Origin: an uncultured Lachnospiraceae bacterium
GTDB lineage: Bacteria > Bacillota > Clostridia > Lachnospirales > Lachnospiraceae
Length of the DNA stretch: 63,998 nt
Direction of reading: 5' to 3'
Assembly: GCA_947625015.1 (NCBI GenBank)
Contig: CANQMR010000018.1
Coordinates: forward strand, 1 to 63,998
The position numbers and the translations under genes are program-made. Shown in pieces: positions 53,320-63,691 of the stretch. Every line of letters begins with the position of its first letter. The first letter of the stretch is position 1. A model generated the notes under the pieces. The model was not told the DNA's origin. It worked only from the letters and a program-made list of their open reading frames with translations, and made no database searches.

Positions 53320-54423
53320 ATGAAAAAGACAAACAGCACAAGTATTGGTTTTATTGGTTTGGGCTTAATCGGCGGCTCCATTGCCAAATCCATCCGCCGT
53401 ATCTTTCCGGATTATGAGATATTAGGATTTGATGTGGACCAGTCAGCGCTTTTAGCGGCAGTAGGGGAACATACCCTGACAAAGACCGTAACCTCCATAG
53501 AAGCGATGGAGGACTGCGACTATATATTTTTATGCGCGCCTGTCCATTACAATATCGCATATCTTCCTATATTAAAGAGAAGCATGAAGGACTCCTGTAT
53601 TCTGACCGATGTGGGCAGCGTAAAGAGCGATATCTGTCAGGCCATCCACGACAACCACTTAGAAGACTTCTTTATCGGCGGGCACCCCATGGTGGGCTCT
53701 GAGCGCAGTGGTTACGAGGCTGCCAATGACCGGCTCATTGAAAACGCCTACTATTTTATCACCCCCTCCGATACGGTTGATTCAAAAAAAGTGACGGAAT
53801 TTTCCACATTTATTGAAGATTTAGGGGCTATCCCCCTTATATACAGTCCAAAGGAGCATGATGAGATTACGGCTTACATCAGCCATATTCCTCATGTTAT
53901 CGCCTCCTCCTTAGTCAATCTGGTAGCAGATAGGGAAGATGACAACGGTATGTTAAAGCAGTTGGCCGCCGGCGGTTTCAAGGACATTACCCGCATTGCC
54001 TCCTCCAACCCTGTGGTCTGGGAGCATATCCTCTTAAGCAACCCGGCAAATGTCACCGCCGGACTCCGGGCATTTATCCGGGAGTTAGAGGAAATGATTA
54101 CTGCCATTGAGACGGAAGACGCCAGAGGCATTTATTCCTTTTTTGACAGCGCCAGAAGTTACCGAAATTCCATTCCGGAACACGCCACCGGCGTAATCCG
54201 CATGAATTATGACGTCTATGTGGATATTCCGGACGAAGCCAATGCGCTGGCTTTAGCGGTTTCCTACATTGGCGAGGCTGAAATCAGCCTGAAAAATATC
54301 GGCATTACCCATAACAGAGAAGATAATGAAGGGGTGCTGCGGCTGTCCTTCTATGACAACGAGGCTGCGGTAAAGGCGGCTGCCCTGTTAAAGGATAAGG
54401 GGTATCAGGTTTACGAGCGATGA
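53320..54423 (+). CDS. tyrA: Prephenate dehydrogenase with C-terminal ACT domain
   Basis: 367 aa: NAD-binding GxGxxG (FIGLGLIGGSIAKS), GGHPMVGSERSGYEAANDRL with the substrate-binding HPM and S..SG residues, SHIPHVIASSL, and a C-terminal ACT domain (about 295-365, VDIPDEANALALAVSYIGEA) for tyrosine feedback. Converts prephenate to 4-hydroxyphenylpyruvate. GGGGTGAG precedes the ATG. Followed 111 bases on by aroA in the same direction, so probably one aromatic-amino-acid unit. Confidence 0.95.
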   Translation: MKKTNSTSIGFIGLGLIGGSIAKSIRRIFPDYEILGFDVDQSALLAAVGEHTLTKTVTSIEAMEDCDYIFLCAPVHYNIAYLPILKRSMKDSCILTDVGSVKSDICQAIHDNHLEDFFIGGHPMVGSERSGYEAANDRLIENAYYFITPSDTVDSKKVTEFSTFIEDLGAIPLIYSPKEHDEITAYISHIPHVIASSLVNLVADREDDNGMLKQLAAGGFKDITRIASSNPVVWEHILLSNPANVTAGLRAFIRELEEMITAIETEDARGIYSFFDSARSYRNSIPEHATGVIRMNYDVYVDIPDEANALALAVSYIGEAEISLKNIGITHNREDNEGVLRLSFYDNEAAVKAAALLKDKGYQVYER

Positions 54424-54534
54424 GTGATGTATTTACTCTTATAAATTGTACAGGCCGGACAATACAGCGCAAGTACGAAAAACAGACAAATGACGCAAAT
54501 ACCAATTAAAATAACACAGAAAAGGGGATACACT

Positions 54535-55815
54535 ATGTTAGTTCCACATATTCATCATTTACAGGGAGAAATTACCGTTCCGGGAGACAAATCCATCTCC
54601 CACAGAAGCATTATGCTTGGCTCCATTGCAAAGGGCACCACAGAGGTGACCGGATTTTTACAGGGGGCCGACTGCCTTTCTTCCATTTCCTGCTTTGAAA
54701 AAATGGGAATCGAGATTGAAAATAATCCGGCTGCGGGTACGGTACGGATTCATGGAAAGGGACTTCATGGGCTGACAGAGCCTGCTTCTACCCTGGATGT
54801 GGGCAACAGCGGCACCACCACAAGGCTGATGTCCGGTATTCTTGCCGCCCAGCCTTTTACCTCTACGGTAGACGGAGACGCCTCTATAAGAAAGCGCCCC
54901 ATGGGAAGGATTATGACGCCCCTTTCACAGATGGGGGCTGTATTCAAGAGCTTACAGACGGAAAACTGCGCCCCCTTTACCATTACCGGAGGACGGCTTC
55001 AGGGAATCCGCTATGAATCTCCTGTAGCTTCCGCCCAGGTCAAATCTGCCGTTTTGCTGGCAGGTCTTTATGCGGAAGGGGAAACCAGCGTGGCAGAGCC
55101 GTATCTTTCCAGAAACCATACGGAATTGATGTTTGAGACTTTTGGCGTGGATATAACAAGCGAGGGAACTACCGCTACTGTCAGACCGGCAGTTGAGCTG
55201 ACGCCACAGCGCATTGATGTTCCGGGAGATATTTCTTCAGCCGCCTACTTTATTGCGGCTGGACTGCTTACGCCCAATTCAGAAATTACCATTAAAAATG
55301 TGGGGATTAACCCCACCAGAGACGGTATTCTCACTGTCTGCAAGGCTATGGGGGCGGACATTGCGCTTTCCAATGTAAAGAACGATATCGGCGAGCCTGT
55401 TGCAGACATTACGGTATCTTCCACTTCCCTGCATGGCTGCACCATAGAAGGGGATTTGATACCGAAGCTTATCGACGAAATCCCGATTATCGCAATTATG
55501 GCCGCCTTTGCCAACGGCACCACCGTCATTCGGGACGCGCAGGAGCTTAAGGTCAAGGAATCCAACCGAATTGATGTTATGGTAAAAAATCTCTCCGCCA
55601 TGGGAGCAGATATTGAAGCCACAGAGGACGGCATGATTATCCGGGGCGGGAAGCCCTTGCATGGCGCCACCATTGATTCCATGGCCGACCACCGTATCGC
55701 CATGAGCTTTGCCATCGCCGGTGGGCTGGCAGAGGGAGATACAGAGATTCTCGGCGCGGAATGTGTCAATATCTCCTATCCGGATTTCTATGGGGATTTA
55801 TATAATTTAATGTGA
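54535..55815 (+). CDS. aroA: 3-phosphoshikimate 1-carboxyvinyltransferase (EPSP synthase)
   Basis: 426 aa two-domain inside-out barrel. Motifs: GDKSISHRSIMLGSIA, LDVGNSGTTTRLMSG (the G96-type loop LDVGNSGT), KVKESNRIDVM and DHRIAMSFAIAGGLA. GGGGAT before the ATG at 54535; the upstream ATG at 54490 lacks a ribosome site. Penultimate enzyme of chorismate synthesis. Its stop converges 19 bases from the ABC permease on the minus strand. Confidence 0.97.
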   Translation: MLVPHIHHLQGEITVPGDKSISHRSIMLGSIAKGTTEVTGFLQGADCLSSISCFEKMGIEIENNPAAGTVRIHGKGLHGLTEPASTLDVGNSGTTTRLMSGILAAQPFTSTVDGDASIRKRPMGRIMTPLSQMGAVFKSLQTENCAPFTITGGRLQGIRYESPVASAQVKSAVLLAGLYAEGETSVAEPYLSRNHTELMFETFGVDITSEGTTATVRPAVELTPQRIDVPGDISSAAYFIAAGLLTPNSEITIKNVGINPTRDGILTVCKAMGADIALSNVKNDIGEPVADITVSSTSLHGCTIEGDLIPKLIDEIPIIAIMAAFANGTTVIRDAQELKVKESNRIDVMVKNLSAMGADIEATEDGMIIRGGKPLHGATIDSMADHRIAMSFAIAGGLAEGDTEILGAECVNISYPDFYGDLYNLM

Positions 55816-55833
55816 TTTTTCTATAGCGGCACG

Positions 55834-57972
55834 CTAGAACACATTTCCCAAAAGGAATGGATTCAACAGAAAATAATCTGCGCCCGGAATCCCCAAATAG
55901 GCAAAGCCCAGCGGCAATATAAAAAGAAGGATTCCCACAACGCAGGTTCCTATGACACTCTTAATCTTAGAGGACAGATAATATAACAATGCCATTACCA
56001 GAATCAGGCCCGCATACCGCATTACCGCAATGCACACCAGATATTGCAGCAAACTGACTGCCGCCGGTATATTTTCAAGATTTTCCAAACTACAGGCAGG
56101 CGCATGTATGGATTCTGTTCCGTATTCTGCCAAAACCCGGTAATAAAATGCGCCATAGGTCAGCAGATATACCGCCGTTATCACCAACAGGCCCAGGAAT
56201 ATCTTCGCTCCGGGCACCGCCCCTCTTCCCCGGCAGGAGGAGCGCAGAAGAACGATTGTATTTTGCTGGTACTCCATTCCGTAAATATAGGCCAGTGGAA
56301 AAATCAGAAGGATTACCGCAATCAGCCCCAGCTTTACATCCTTTTGATTGGCAATATAGTCGCCCGTAAGAAGACGGTATCCCGCATCATGCAGATATTC
56401 TCCCCCCGTCCGTTTCAGATAGGGGGTTTTTAATTCCTTAATCCGCATAAAGGCGTCATAGGACTGCATAATATAAGCGGATGCATTGGAAGTTTTCCCT
56501 GCTGCTTCCTCCATAAGAAGCCGTTCAAACTTTTTCGCCTCCCGGTTGATAAACGCATTGGAGGTATCTGATACCGGCCCTTTCAGGTATTCTATATAAG
56601 CGTCATAATACACATCCCCCGGAACATAAAATTCCTCCGTAACCGGTTTCCATGTCATCACAACAAAAGCCGCATATAAGATTAAAACAACCAAAACCCT
56701 TCCATTGACAAAGAGCTTATAGGCTTCATGCATAAACAGGAAACGGCTCCTTCCCGAAACGGAAACGGGCGTGTCCCACATTCCCTTTTCCCGCTGGCAT
56801 ACAGCCGCCTCCCGCTGCCCGTCAAACAACATAATTGCAGCATAAAATAAAATGATTACCAGAAAAACACCGGCTGCCAAAAACAGCGCCGGATAGGAAT
56901 AAGGCACGCCGAACACATTCAGATTCCGATATGTACCAATGATATCGCCGCTTTTCAGAAAGCCAAACAGATTCATATATTTCCAAAAGGCAAACCGGCT
57001 GGTGGAGCCGATTCCATAATAGCAAACGGCGCAGACGCCGCAGATTACCGCCATAACAAAATACATCACGCCCGAATGGGACGCCTTAACTGCCACAAGC
57101 ATTGCGGCGGCGCAAAAGCAGAGATACACCAATATTTTTGCGCCAAAATGCAGGAGAAGGAACTGACGGACGGAAATAAAAAAACGGCAGCCGATGTACG
57201 CATTTACCGACTGGATTGGCCTTGCCAGACCGCCAAAACCATATATACTCTGCCCCATAATATAATTAACTCCCCAAAACAGCAGGGCAGACAAAACCGC
57301 ACTTATCATAACCACTCCCGCCTTTGCCAAGGCAAGAGCCATATGTCCCTTATAGGAAGTCTTATAGAGAATAAGCTGGCGGGAATCCCGCTCTCCCGTT
57401 ATCAACTGCACCACCACAGCAAGTAAAAACAGCAGCACAAAAAAATCTGTGGACAGGATATTACTGTATAACTCAATGCCTTTTGACGGGCCATATTCCA
57501 GCTTCCTTCCATACATATTCTGAACATCTCGTATGGTCTGCTGGTTATTCCGCATACTGAAAGCCCCAACCAGCCCAAAACGCAATGTCTGCTCCGCCTG
57601 TTTTTCAACATCCGACAAATACTCATCATAATGCAGACATTGCCAGATATTCTGCCTTACCTCCGACAGCAGCAGCATTTCCTCCTCATTGCTGTTTGTA
57701 TATTCCAGAGTGACCTTCCCGTCGGGAGACTGGCTCTGCGACAGCTTCTCCAACGCGCTGTTCAAAAAACCGTACCCGGTTTCCATGCCCATGGCCTCCA
57801 TATCGGCATAAATCTGCTTATAAGCGGCAGCCGGATACATAATTCTCCCATTTCCCTTATCTTGATATACATAATAGGAAACTATGATATTCAGGGCAAA
57901 CACAATAAAAAACAATGCATGGATAAACCGGTTTGCATATAATTTTCTAAATTCCAGATACAACAGCTCCAT
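55834..57972 (-). CDS. ABC-2-like transporter permease
   Basis: 713 aa membrane protein with about ten helices in two halves (about 12-420 and 420-710), large extracellular loops after the first helix of each half, matching the long ABC-2/Ydh-type permeases used in export or bacteriocin-resistance systems. The internal ATG at 57972 (MELLYLEFRK) follows GAGGAAGC and overlaps the ATPase gene by 26 nt, so they are coupled. No conserved catalytic residue. Last gene of the operon 62272-55834. Confidence 0.88.
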   Translation of the reverse strand: MELLYLEFRKLYANRFIHALFFIVFALNIIVSYYVYQDKGNGRIMYPAAAYKQIYADMEAMGMETGYGFLNSALEKLSQSQSPDGKVTLEYTNSNEEEMLLLSEVRQNIWQCLHYDEYLSDVEKQAEQTLRFGLVGAFSMRNNQQTIRDVQNMYGRKLEYGPSKGIELYSNILSTDFFVLLFLLAVVVQLITGERDSRQLILYKTSYKGHMALALAKAGVVMISAVLSALLFWGVNYIMGQSIYGFGGLARPIQSVNAYIGCRFFISVRQFLLLHFGAKILVYLCFCAAAMLVAVKASHSGVMYFVMAVICGVCAVCYYGIGSTSRFAFWKYMNLFGFLKSGDIIGTYRNLNVFGVPYSYPALFLAAGVFLVIILFYAAIMLFDGQREAAVCQREKGMWDTPVSVSGRSRFLFMHEAYKLFVNGRVLVVLILYAAFVVMTWKPVTEEFYVPGDVYYDAYIEYLKGPVSDTSNAFINREAKKFERLLMEEAAGKTSNASAYIMQSYDAFMRIKELKTPYLKRTGGEYLHDAGYRLLTGDYIANQKDVKLGLIAVILLIFPLAYIYGMEYQQNTIVLLRSSCRGRGAVPGAKIFLGLLVITAVYLLTYGAFYYRVLAEYGTESIHAPACSLENLENIPAAVSLLQYLVCIAVMRYAGLILVMALLYYLSSKIKSVIGTCVVGILLFILPLGFAYLGIPGADYFLLNPFLLGNVF

Positions 57973-58846
57973 ATGCCGCTTCCTCATCAAAATAATATAA
58001 ATACACATCCTCCAGAGAAGGCGCCGCTTCCCGTACATCAGGAAAATCCGGTTTCTCCTCTGACAGCAGCCGCACACAGACCTGATTTCCCTGCTTGGTC
58101 AGATTGCTGACAACCCGGTTCTCACAGACATTCTCCCATTCCGTCTCCTGGCAGCACACCTCAAATACCTTTCCCGCCATTTCCGCGCAGAGGGCGGCAG
58201 GCGCTTCACAGGCTTCCATCACCCCATTTTTCAATAGAATAACTTCCTTTGCAATAAACTCAATATCCGGTACAACATGGGTGGCAATAATCACAATCCT
58301 GTGGAAAGAGATTTCGGAAATCAGGTTTCTTATGCGGATTCGCTCCTTCGGATCAAGTCCGGCTGTCGGCTCGTCTAAGATAATAATCTGCGGTTCTCCA
58401 AGTAACGCCTGGGCAATCAGGGTCCGCTGCTTCATACCACCGGAAAAGGCTCCCAGCTTTTTTCCCGCCGCTTCCTGAAGGTTTACCAGCTTCATCAACT
58501 TTGGAATCTGCTCCCCCGCCTTCTTCTTATCCAATCCCTTCAGAGCCGCCATATAATATAAAAAACGCTCCAGTGTGAAGCCGGGATACAAGCCCTGCTG
58601 CTGCGGCATATATCCTAACACCCTGCGGTACTCCTTCCCCAGCTCCTTTATTCCCCTGCCGTCGAATAAAATTTCCCCACTGTCCGCCTCTAAATTATCC
58701 GACAACAGATTCATCAGCGTGGATTTGCCTGCCCCATTGGGTCCAAGCAGGCCGTATATGCCTTCTGTAAAGGTAAAGCTGAAGGAATCCAACGCTTTTA
58801 TCCCCTTATGATATTCCTTGGTCAGATTTGATACTTCTAATTCCAT
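57947..58846 (-). CDS. ABC transporter ATP-binding protein
   Basis: 299 aa: Walker A GPNGAGKST, Q-loop MPQQQG, signature FSGGMKQRTLIAQAL, Walker B IIILDEPTAGLD, H-loop ATHV. The C-terminal 90 residues are an extra regulatory part. NBDs of this type drive ABC-2-like permeases (Na/antibiotic/lantibiotic export). Its start ATG abuts the stop codon of the preceding gene (TAGATG). Confidence 0.94.
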   Translation of the reverse strand: MELEVSNLTKEYHKGIKALDSFSFTFTEGIYGLLGPNGAGKSTLMNLLSDNLEADSGEILFDGRGIKELGKEYRRVLGYMPQQQGLYPGFTLERFLYYMAALKGLDKKKAGEQIPKLMKLVNLQEAAGKKLGAFSGGMKQRTLIAQALLGEPQIIILDEPTAGLDPKERIRIRNLISEISFHRIVIIATHVVPDIEFIAKEVILLKNGVMEACEAPAALCAEMAGKVFEVCCQETEWENVCENRVVSNLTKQGNQVCVRLLSEEKPDFPDVREAAPSLEDVYLYYFDEEAAYGAVVSGI

Positions 58847-60130
58847 CTAGGGTTCTTCCTCCAAACAAACCGCTTTTCGGTTGACATCCTGTATCTCTTT
58901 TTTGGGAATGTAGGCATACATCGCTACACCCATATTTCCCCCGCTAAGCAGATACATATCCTGATGCTCCCCGATAATGAAAAATTCACAATTGTCAATT
59001 TCCTGTGTCTTCACGCCTTCCTCATTATAAAATATCATTCTCCCTGCGCTTTCCCCTTGAACATCCACTACAAAGCTGCCCTCTAAGCGGCGTATATAAT
59101 ATTGCGTGCGGTTTTTATTCTCCAATTCGCTGATATGCAGAGTTTTCTTTTCGCCGGTTTTTAAATTCTCCGCCCTGATATCCCCGGACATCATAAGCAT
59201 CTCATCACAGTCGCAGAAATAATACACATCTCCCTTATGCCCAATATAATCCATATAGCCATACTCTTCGACCACCTTATCCTCTCCCGTATCTATCCGG
59301 AAGGCATGCACCTCCTCCGGGCCTTCATCCGGCTTATCCGGATCTAACAATTCATCGGTATTTAAGTCATAAATCTCCTCAAGCGGCCGAACCATAGCTG
59401 AAAAATCATAATAAATCACCCCGTCATATATGTAACGGATTTCGGCAAAGGCCTGATAATATTCCTGCTCACTGGTATATAGTTTTTCGATTTTCTTCGT
59501 CTTAAAATCAAACCGGTATATCTGTATCTTGCAGGGATGATCAGACATATACCCACTTTCCAGCATTTTTACTCCATCTTCATTTCCAACTGTTACGGTT
59601 ATATACACACTAGAGCCATCTACATAATATTGTATATCTTCTATCGAGCTGTACTGCCCCTCCGCCGTTCCCGTCCTTGTTACAAACTCATGGTCTGTGG
59701 CATCCGGATTCATGCGGTAAACGGAAATATTCGTAAGCGTATTGCAGCAAAACCCATATATTTTACCCTCATAGGGAACGATACATTCGGATTCAATCCC
59801 AAAATTAAACCCTGCCATACAAATATCCGAATTATTGTGTTCACAATCCGGCACTGTGCATAGGGGTACGGTAACGCCGGTATCCATATTGTGATAACAC
59901 AGGCACTGGTATTGATAATCCGCTTCAAATATAACCTGCCTGTCCCCTAATAACACATGATTTTTCCAGACTGCTGTGTCCTTACCGAAACTTTCCCAGC
60001 TTAGATCTTCCACTACATTCTCGTCTATCACTTCATAATCGTTTCTTTTTAACAGATAACTCAACAGCATCAAAAAAACCAGCAGCAATAAAAGCCCTAT
60101 GACAATGATACCCTGCTTTTTGTTCTTCAT
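58847..60130 (-). CDS. Membrane-anchored beta-propeller-like protein
   Basis: 427 aa: one N-terminal membrane helix (GIIVIGLLLLLVFLMLLSYL) and a long extracellular repeat of strand quartets with a pattern like LYTSEQEYYQ, IYDGVIYYDF, VYYFCDCDEM, RMIFYNEEG, suggesting a six- or seven-bladed propeller (DUF5050-like). A cluster of Cys (LCYHNMDTGVTVPLCTVPDC) could bind metal or form disulfides. It sits between the solute-binding-like lipoprotein and the ATPase. Role unknown. Confidence 0.7.
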   Translation of the reverse strand: MKNKKQGIIVIGLLLLLVFLMLLSYLLKRNDYEVIDENVVEDLSWESFGKDTAVWKNHVLLGDRQVIFEADYQYQCLCYHNMDTGVTVPLCTVPDCEHNNSDICMAGFNFGIESECIVPYEGKIYGFCCNTLTNISVYRMNPDATDHEFVTRTGTAEGQYSSIEDIQYYVDGSSVYITVTVGNEDGVKMLESGYMSDHPCKIQIYRFDFKTKKIEKLYTSEQEYYQAFAEIRYIYDGVIYYDFSAMVRPLEEIYDLNTDELLDPDKPDEGPEEVHAFRIDTGEDKVVEEYGYMDYIGHKGDVYYFCDCDEMLMMSGDIRAENLKTGEKKTLHISELENKNRTQYYIRRLEGSFVVDVQGESAGRMIFYNEEGVKTQEIDNCEFFIIGEHQDMYLLSGGNMGVAMYAYIPKKEIQDVNRKAVCLEEEP

Positions 60131-60181
60131 CTTTTTGTCCCCCTCTTTTACCCTTTTTGTGCAGACAGCGCTGTATTTCCG

Positions 60182-62272
60182 TTATTTCCTTTCTTCCAGA
60201 AAAGTATCAATTCGGTTTTCAATATATTTACAAGTATTTTCCAAGTCTTGCCGCCCCTGAAAATACAGTTGGGATTCTTCTTGTACAATTTCTGTCAATT
60301 CCGGGGAGTCCGCACACAGCCTTGCAGATGATGCGATTATTTTTTTCAAATCGTTTACCTCTTTTTCGTCTAAGTAAGGAACTTTTTTCTCTCTGCCCTC
60401 AATCGTAATTGCCAGCTCCGCCTCCTCTGATTTCTCTTTTCCACACCACTCGTCACACAGTTGTTCAAAAACCTTTTGTTTTACCGGAAAACCATAGTTT
60501 TTCAGGTTGTATTGTGTCTGGTCCTCCAATAAATAAGAAATAAATTCCCATGCAGCTTCCTTTCGATTAGATTTTGAGCAAATAGCAACCGGCATCCCCA
60601 GCGACATATAATTTCCCTTTTCCTCTCCGGTGGGATATCCCTTTGCCGCTATATCAGAATGAAACATGGTTTTATATGCCCTATAATCATTTCCCGAACA
60701 AATTCCTGCCTTTAAGAGCAGCAAATCCCCGCAGTAGACCATATCCGTTGACGGAATATCGGAATCATTCTCTTCTTTCAGGGCATAATCCTGATAAGTT
60801 TTAATAAATTTTAATGTCCTTTGAAAAGACTCTCTTTGAAAATGCGTTCCCTTTTCATCCTCCTTCAGATAACCTTCCAGACCGGACCAGATAAAAACTC
60901 CTAAAAGGTCGCTTTCATCATAGTAAAGCAATCCCCGCCGGTCCTTATTATTTTCAAAAAATGTTATCATTTCCTCGCTTGTCCATCCGCTTTTCTCTCC
61001 CACCTCGCTGGCCTTACCCAAAATTGTCAGAATGGTGAAATACGGGGATATCTGATAGATGCCGCCATCCCCTTTGACTGCCTCCATATATCCGGGCACA
61101 TAATCATTTTCATCGATATATCCTGATAAATCCGCTAATAACCCTTTTTCTATATAGTTATCTGCATTCAACCCTTCCATGCATATGATATCAAACTGTT
61201 TCCCTGCAATGATATCCATATTCAATGCCTGATAGGGGTCTTCTTCCTCGCCGTAATCCCTAATCGAAATTTTAAAATTCTTTGATTCATTATTAAATTT
61301 AAGTATCTGCTCCCGGATTACCGAATTTAATCCCACACATGCCAATACCAGTTCTTCTTTATTAGCATTGGTCTTTATAACCGGCATCATCTTTTTGATT
61401 GCGCACTGCCCGCCATCGTCTGCCGCCACGCATATATAACCTTCTTTAGATACGCCGACTTTCCGAATGGAATCCGGTTCTATGCCCTCATCAATCCAGC
61501 GTAAAACGGGCCTTGTCCTCTTTTGAATCAAATCAAAACAATACAGATAGTCTTCCTCCCAAAAATAGGTTTTCCCGTCTTTGCCTGCAAAAATCTCTGT
61601 TGTCATTCCATCGTTGTTTAATACTATTTCTGCCTCTTCATTCTTCAAATCTTCCTTCAGTTTAACGACATGGCTGACATCCTCTTTGTTTTCCTCAAAT
61701 AAGACATGTCCATCCCCATCTAAGCAAATACTCTCCACAAAGCCTGTTTTTTCTATTTTCCTGCCAGCCTTATCGCTATTCTCATATACAAAAATATCAC
61801 CTTCCCAGGATAAGACAATCAGTCTGCCCTGATTATCTTTTACAATGCTTTTAGGGGAAAATGATACCTCTTCCATTTTTTGCGTTTCCTTCTGTTGTCC
61901 TGTCAGGTCAATTTCTATACATTCATATTGATCATCTTCCTTATCCTCTTTTTTCGTCAATACCAATATATTCTGAGACGCTGTCTGTCCAACTGCATAA
62001 ATGATATTTCCACTCTCTAATTGGAACAGGTCAACTACATTCTTCCCGTCCTGGTCAGACAGCATAAGCGACTGCCCCGAAGTATTATATAAAATATGGT
62101 CCTGCAACAGTTCCATATAAACTTCACTATTCTCTGCCAACAAAAATAAATCCTCTGTAGTATAGGAATTATCTTCTACCGCATCCGTCTTAATCCCGTC
62201 TTTTTTCCCGCAGCCTGCAAAACACAAACATACACTCAAAATCATTATTTTAAACATTGTTGACTTATACAT
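60182..62272 (-). CDS. Lipoprotein: N-terminal propeller-like region plus extracellular solute-binding domain
   Basis: 696 aa with lipobox CFAGC at 17-21. Residues 30-300 are strand repeats with VLTKKEDKEDDQYECIE and LVSWEGDIFVY-type blades; residues 300-690 resemble family 1 solute-binding proteins (DIIAGKQFDIICMEGLNADN, KAAWEFISYLLEDQ, ALNMDI). Such N-propeller/SBP1 fusions occur in Clostridia operons with an ABC-2 ATPase and permease as here. No sugar-transport permeases lie nearby, so carbohydrate import is not supported. AGAGGT lies 6 nt before the ATG. Confidence 0.8.
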   Translation of the reverse strand: MYKSTMFKIMILSVCLCFAGCGKKDGIKTDAVEDNSYTTEDLFLLAENSEVYMELLQDHILYNTSGQSLMLSDQDGKNVVDLFQLESGNIIYAVGQTASQNILVLTKKEDKEDDQYECIEIDLTGQQKETQKMEEVSFSPKSIVKDNQGRLIVLSWEGDIFVYENSDKAGRKIEKTGFVESICLDGDGHVLFEENKEDVSHVVKLKEDLKNEEAEIVLNNDGMTTEIFAGKDGKTYFWEEDYLYCFDLIQKRTRPVLRWIDEGIEPDSIRKVGVSKEGYICVAADDGGQCAIKKMMPVIKTNANKEELVLACVGLNSVIREQILKFNNESKNFKISIRDYGEEEDPYQALNMDIIAGKQFDIICMEGLNADNYIEKGLLADLSGYIDENDYVPGYMEAVKGDGGIYQISPYFTILTILGKASEVGEKSGWTSEEMITFFENNKDRRGLLYYDESDLLGVFIWSGLEGYLKEDEKGTHFQRESFQRTLKFIKTYQDYALKEENDSDIPSTDMVYCGDLLLLKAGICSGNDYRAYKTMFHSDIAAKGYPTGEEKGNYMSLGMPVAICSKSNRKEAAWEFISYLLEDQTQYNLKNYGFPVKQKVFEQLCDEWCGKEKSEEAELAITIEGREKKVPYLDEKEVNDLKKIIASSARLCADSPELTEIVQEESQLYFQGRQDLENTCKYIENRIDTFLEERK

Positions 62273-62424
62273 TTATTTACCTCTCCCCGCATAACCGCAC
62301 AGCAAAAAATCCCAAAAGGTATAACAGATTATTAAAGGATTCCGCTATCATATGTACCGTACACCACCGAATTAAAATTTAATCCATCATACCATATTGA
62401 CTGTGTATTTACAAATCAATTACT

Positions 62425-63480
62425 TTATTTATTTTCTCCTTTATGAAATAGCGGCAGTAACGCTTCTACCGCCCCATAAAGGCAGCCCGCCACAGGCCAC
62501 ACAATCCAACTGTTTCCCCAGTCAGCGGTAATGAAGCTGTAAGCCAGATATCCGGCAGTAACCACGCACCAGTACGCAGAGGGTACTATATCGTAAACCC
62601 GGCTGTCCTCCTTCCATTTCCGCTGTGCTTTTTTCTGACGGCTAAATCCAGCTTCCTGCAAAAGAACATCATAAGTTTCCTTATTTATTCCTCCGGTAAT
62701 AAACAGATATACAGCCACTGCAATCAGAAGGAGCATATATGCTCCGCCCATTTCATCAGATAACCAGATATTGTCCGACACATTGGGCAGCGTACCACAA
62801 ACTGTTGCTGCGACTGCGCCGGCAATACAAAGCGATACCCCCACTGCAATCTTTATAACAAAGCAATGGTATTGGTGATTTCTTTCCTCATACAGCCTCG
62901 TTCTCATCTCTCCGGAAAGACTGATATTGGTTTTCTTCATAAATGCCCATTTGTCCATTGTCATACCGGAAACAATGAAAAAAGGCACAGCGATTGCAGC
63001 CATTACAAGTATGACAACTCCCATAAGGTCCTCAAAGGCAGCTATGCCAAACAGGGACGGCAATGCTTCCACGAAAGTTCCTGCGGCAATGCCTGCTATA
63101 CAGAGCACAACGCCAATGCCAATGCCTTTGCCACATCTTTTTTGTGTTTTAATGTATTTTTCCGCCTCGTCATCCGTAACATACCTGGTCTCATGTTGCT
63201 TCGGTTGCATGTCTTTCCTGATTTCTTCCTCTGAAAAATCTGCGAAACCATTATTTAATATCTCCTCCCGGCTCTCCGTATCTCCGTCTTCTCCCAAAAG
63301 ATAATCCGTTGTCACGCCAAATATCCGGCTCATCAACACCAGCTTATCCAAATCCGGCAGGGACTGTCCTGTCTCCCATTTGGAAACCGCCTGGCGGCTG
63401 ACCTTCATCTGTTCTGCAAACTGTTCCTGGGACAAATTAAGTTTCGTGCGTTCGTTGAATATTTTTTCTCCTAAATTCAT
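62425..63480 (-). CDS. Membrane-anchored XRE transcriptional regulator
   Basis: 351 aa: N-terminal HTH (about 1-60, LSQEQFAEQMKVSRQAVSKW with E..QSLPDLDKL), then a linker, then about six membrane helices in the C-terminal part (GIGVVLCIAGIAAGTFVEAL, GVVILVMAAIAVPFFIVSG, ITGGINKE). Such proteins are thought to sense membrane signals and regulate nearby genes. AGGAGG precedes the internal ATG at 63480. Lone gene between the ABC operon and the type I toxin locus. Confidence 0.85.
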   Translation of the reverse strand: MNLGEKIFNERTKLNLSQEQFAEQMKVSRQAVSKWETGQSLPDLDKLVLMSRIFGVTTDYLLGEDGDTESREEILNNGFADFSEEEIRKDMQPKQHETRYVTDDEAEKYIKTQKRCGKGIGIGVVLCIAGIAAGTFVEALPSLFGIAAFEDLMGVVILVMAAIAVPFFIVSGMTMDKWAFMKKTNISLSGEMRTRLYEERNHQYHCFVIKIAVGVSLCIAGAVAATVCGTLPNVSDNIWLSDEMGGAYMLLLIAVAVYLFITGGINKETYDVLLQEAGFSRQKKAQRKWKEDSRVYDIVPSAYWCVVTAGYLAYSFITADWGNSWIVWPVAGCLYGAVEALLPLFHKGENK

Positions 63481-63637
63481 ATTCACTTCCTCCTTCATTT
63501 TTTTGTCCATATTACAGTTTCCTCCTATTTGCGGCTACCAAGTTTGCCTTGAAATTTGTCAAGCAATGGTTGCAGGCATTGATTTTAAAGGGATTGTCCT
63601 GACTGTTAACATCTAAAAATGTGGTTAGATAATATGT

Positions 63638-63643
63638 TACAAT
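63638..63643 (+). promoter_or_regulatory. Extended -10 of the small toxin gene
   Basis: TACAAT preceded by TG one base upstream (TGTTACAAT). No good -35. CGTTG (63646-63650) and CAACG (63669-63673) could form a 5' stem in the mRNA near the ribosome site. Confidence 0.5.
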
Positions 63644-63691
63644 ATCGTTGTTGTCAAACCCAATCCGGCAACGGAAAGGGGGTGCAATCCA

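Noticed and set aside
60182-62272. Sugar ABC importer
   Set aside because: No MalF/MalG-type permeases nearby; the ATPase and permease are of exporter type.
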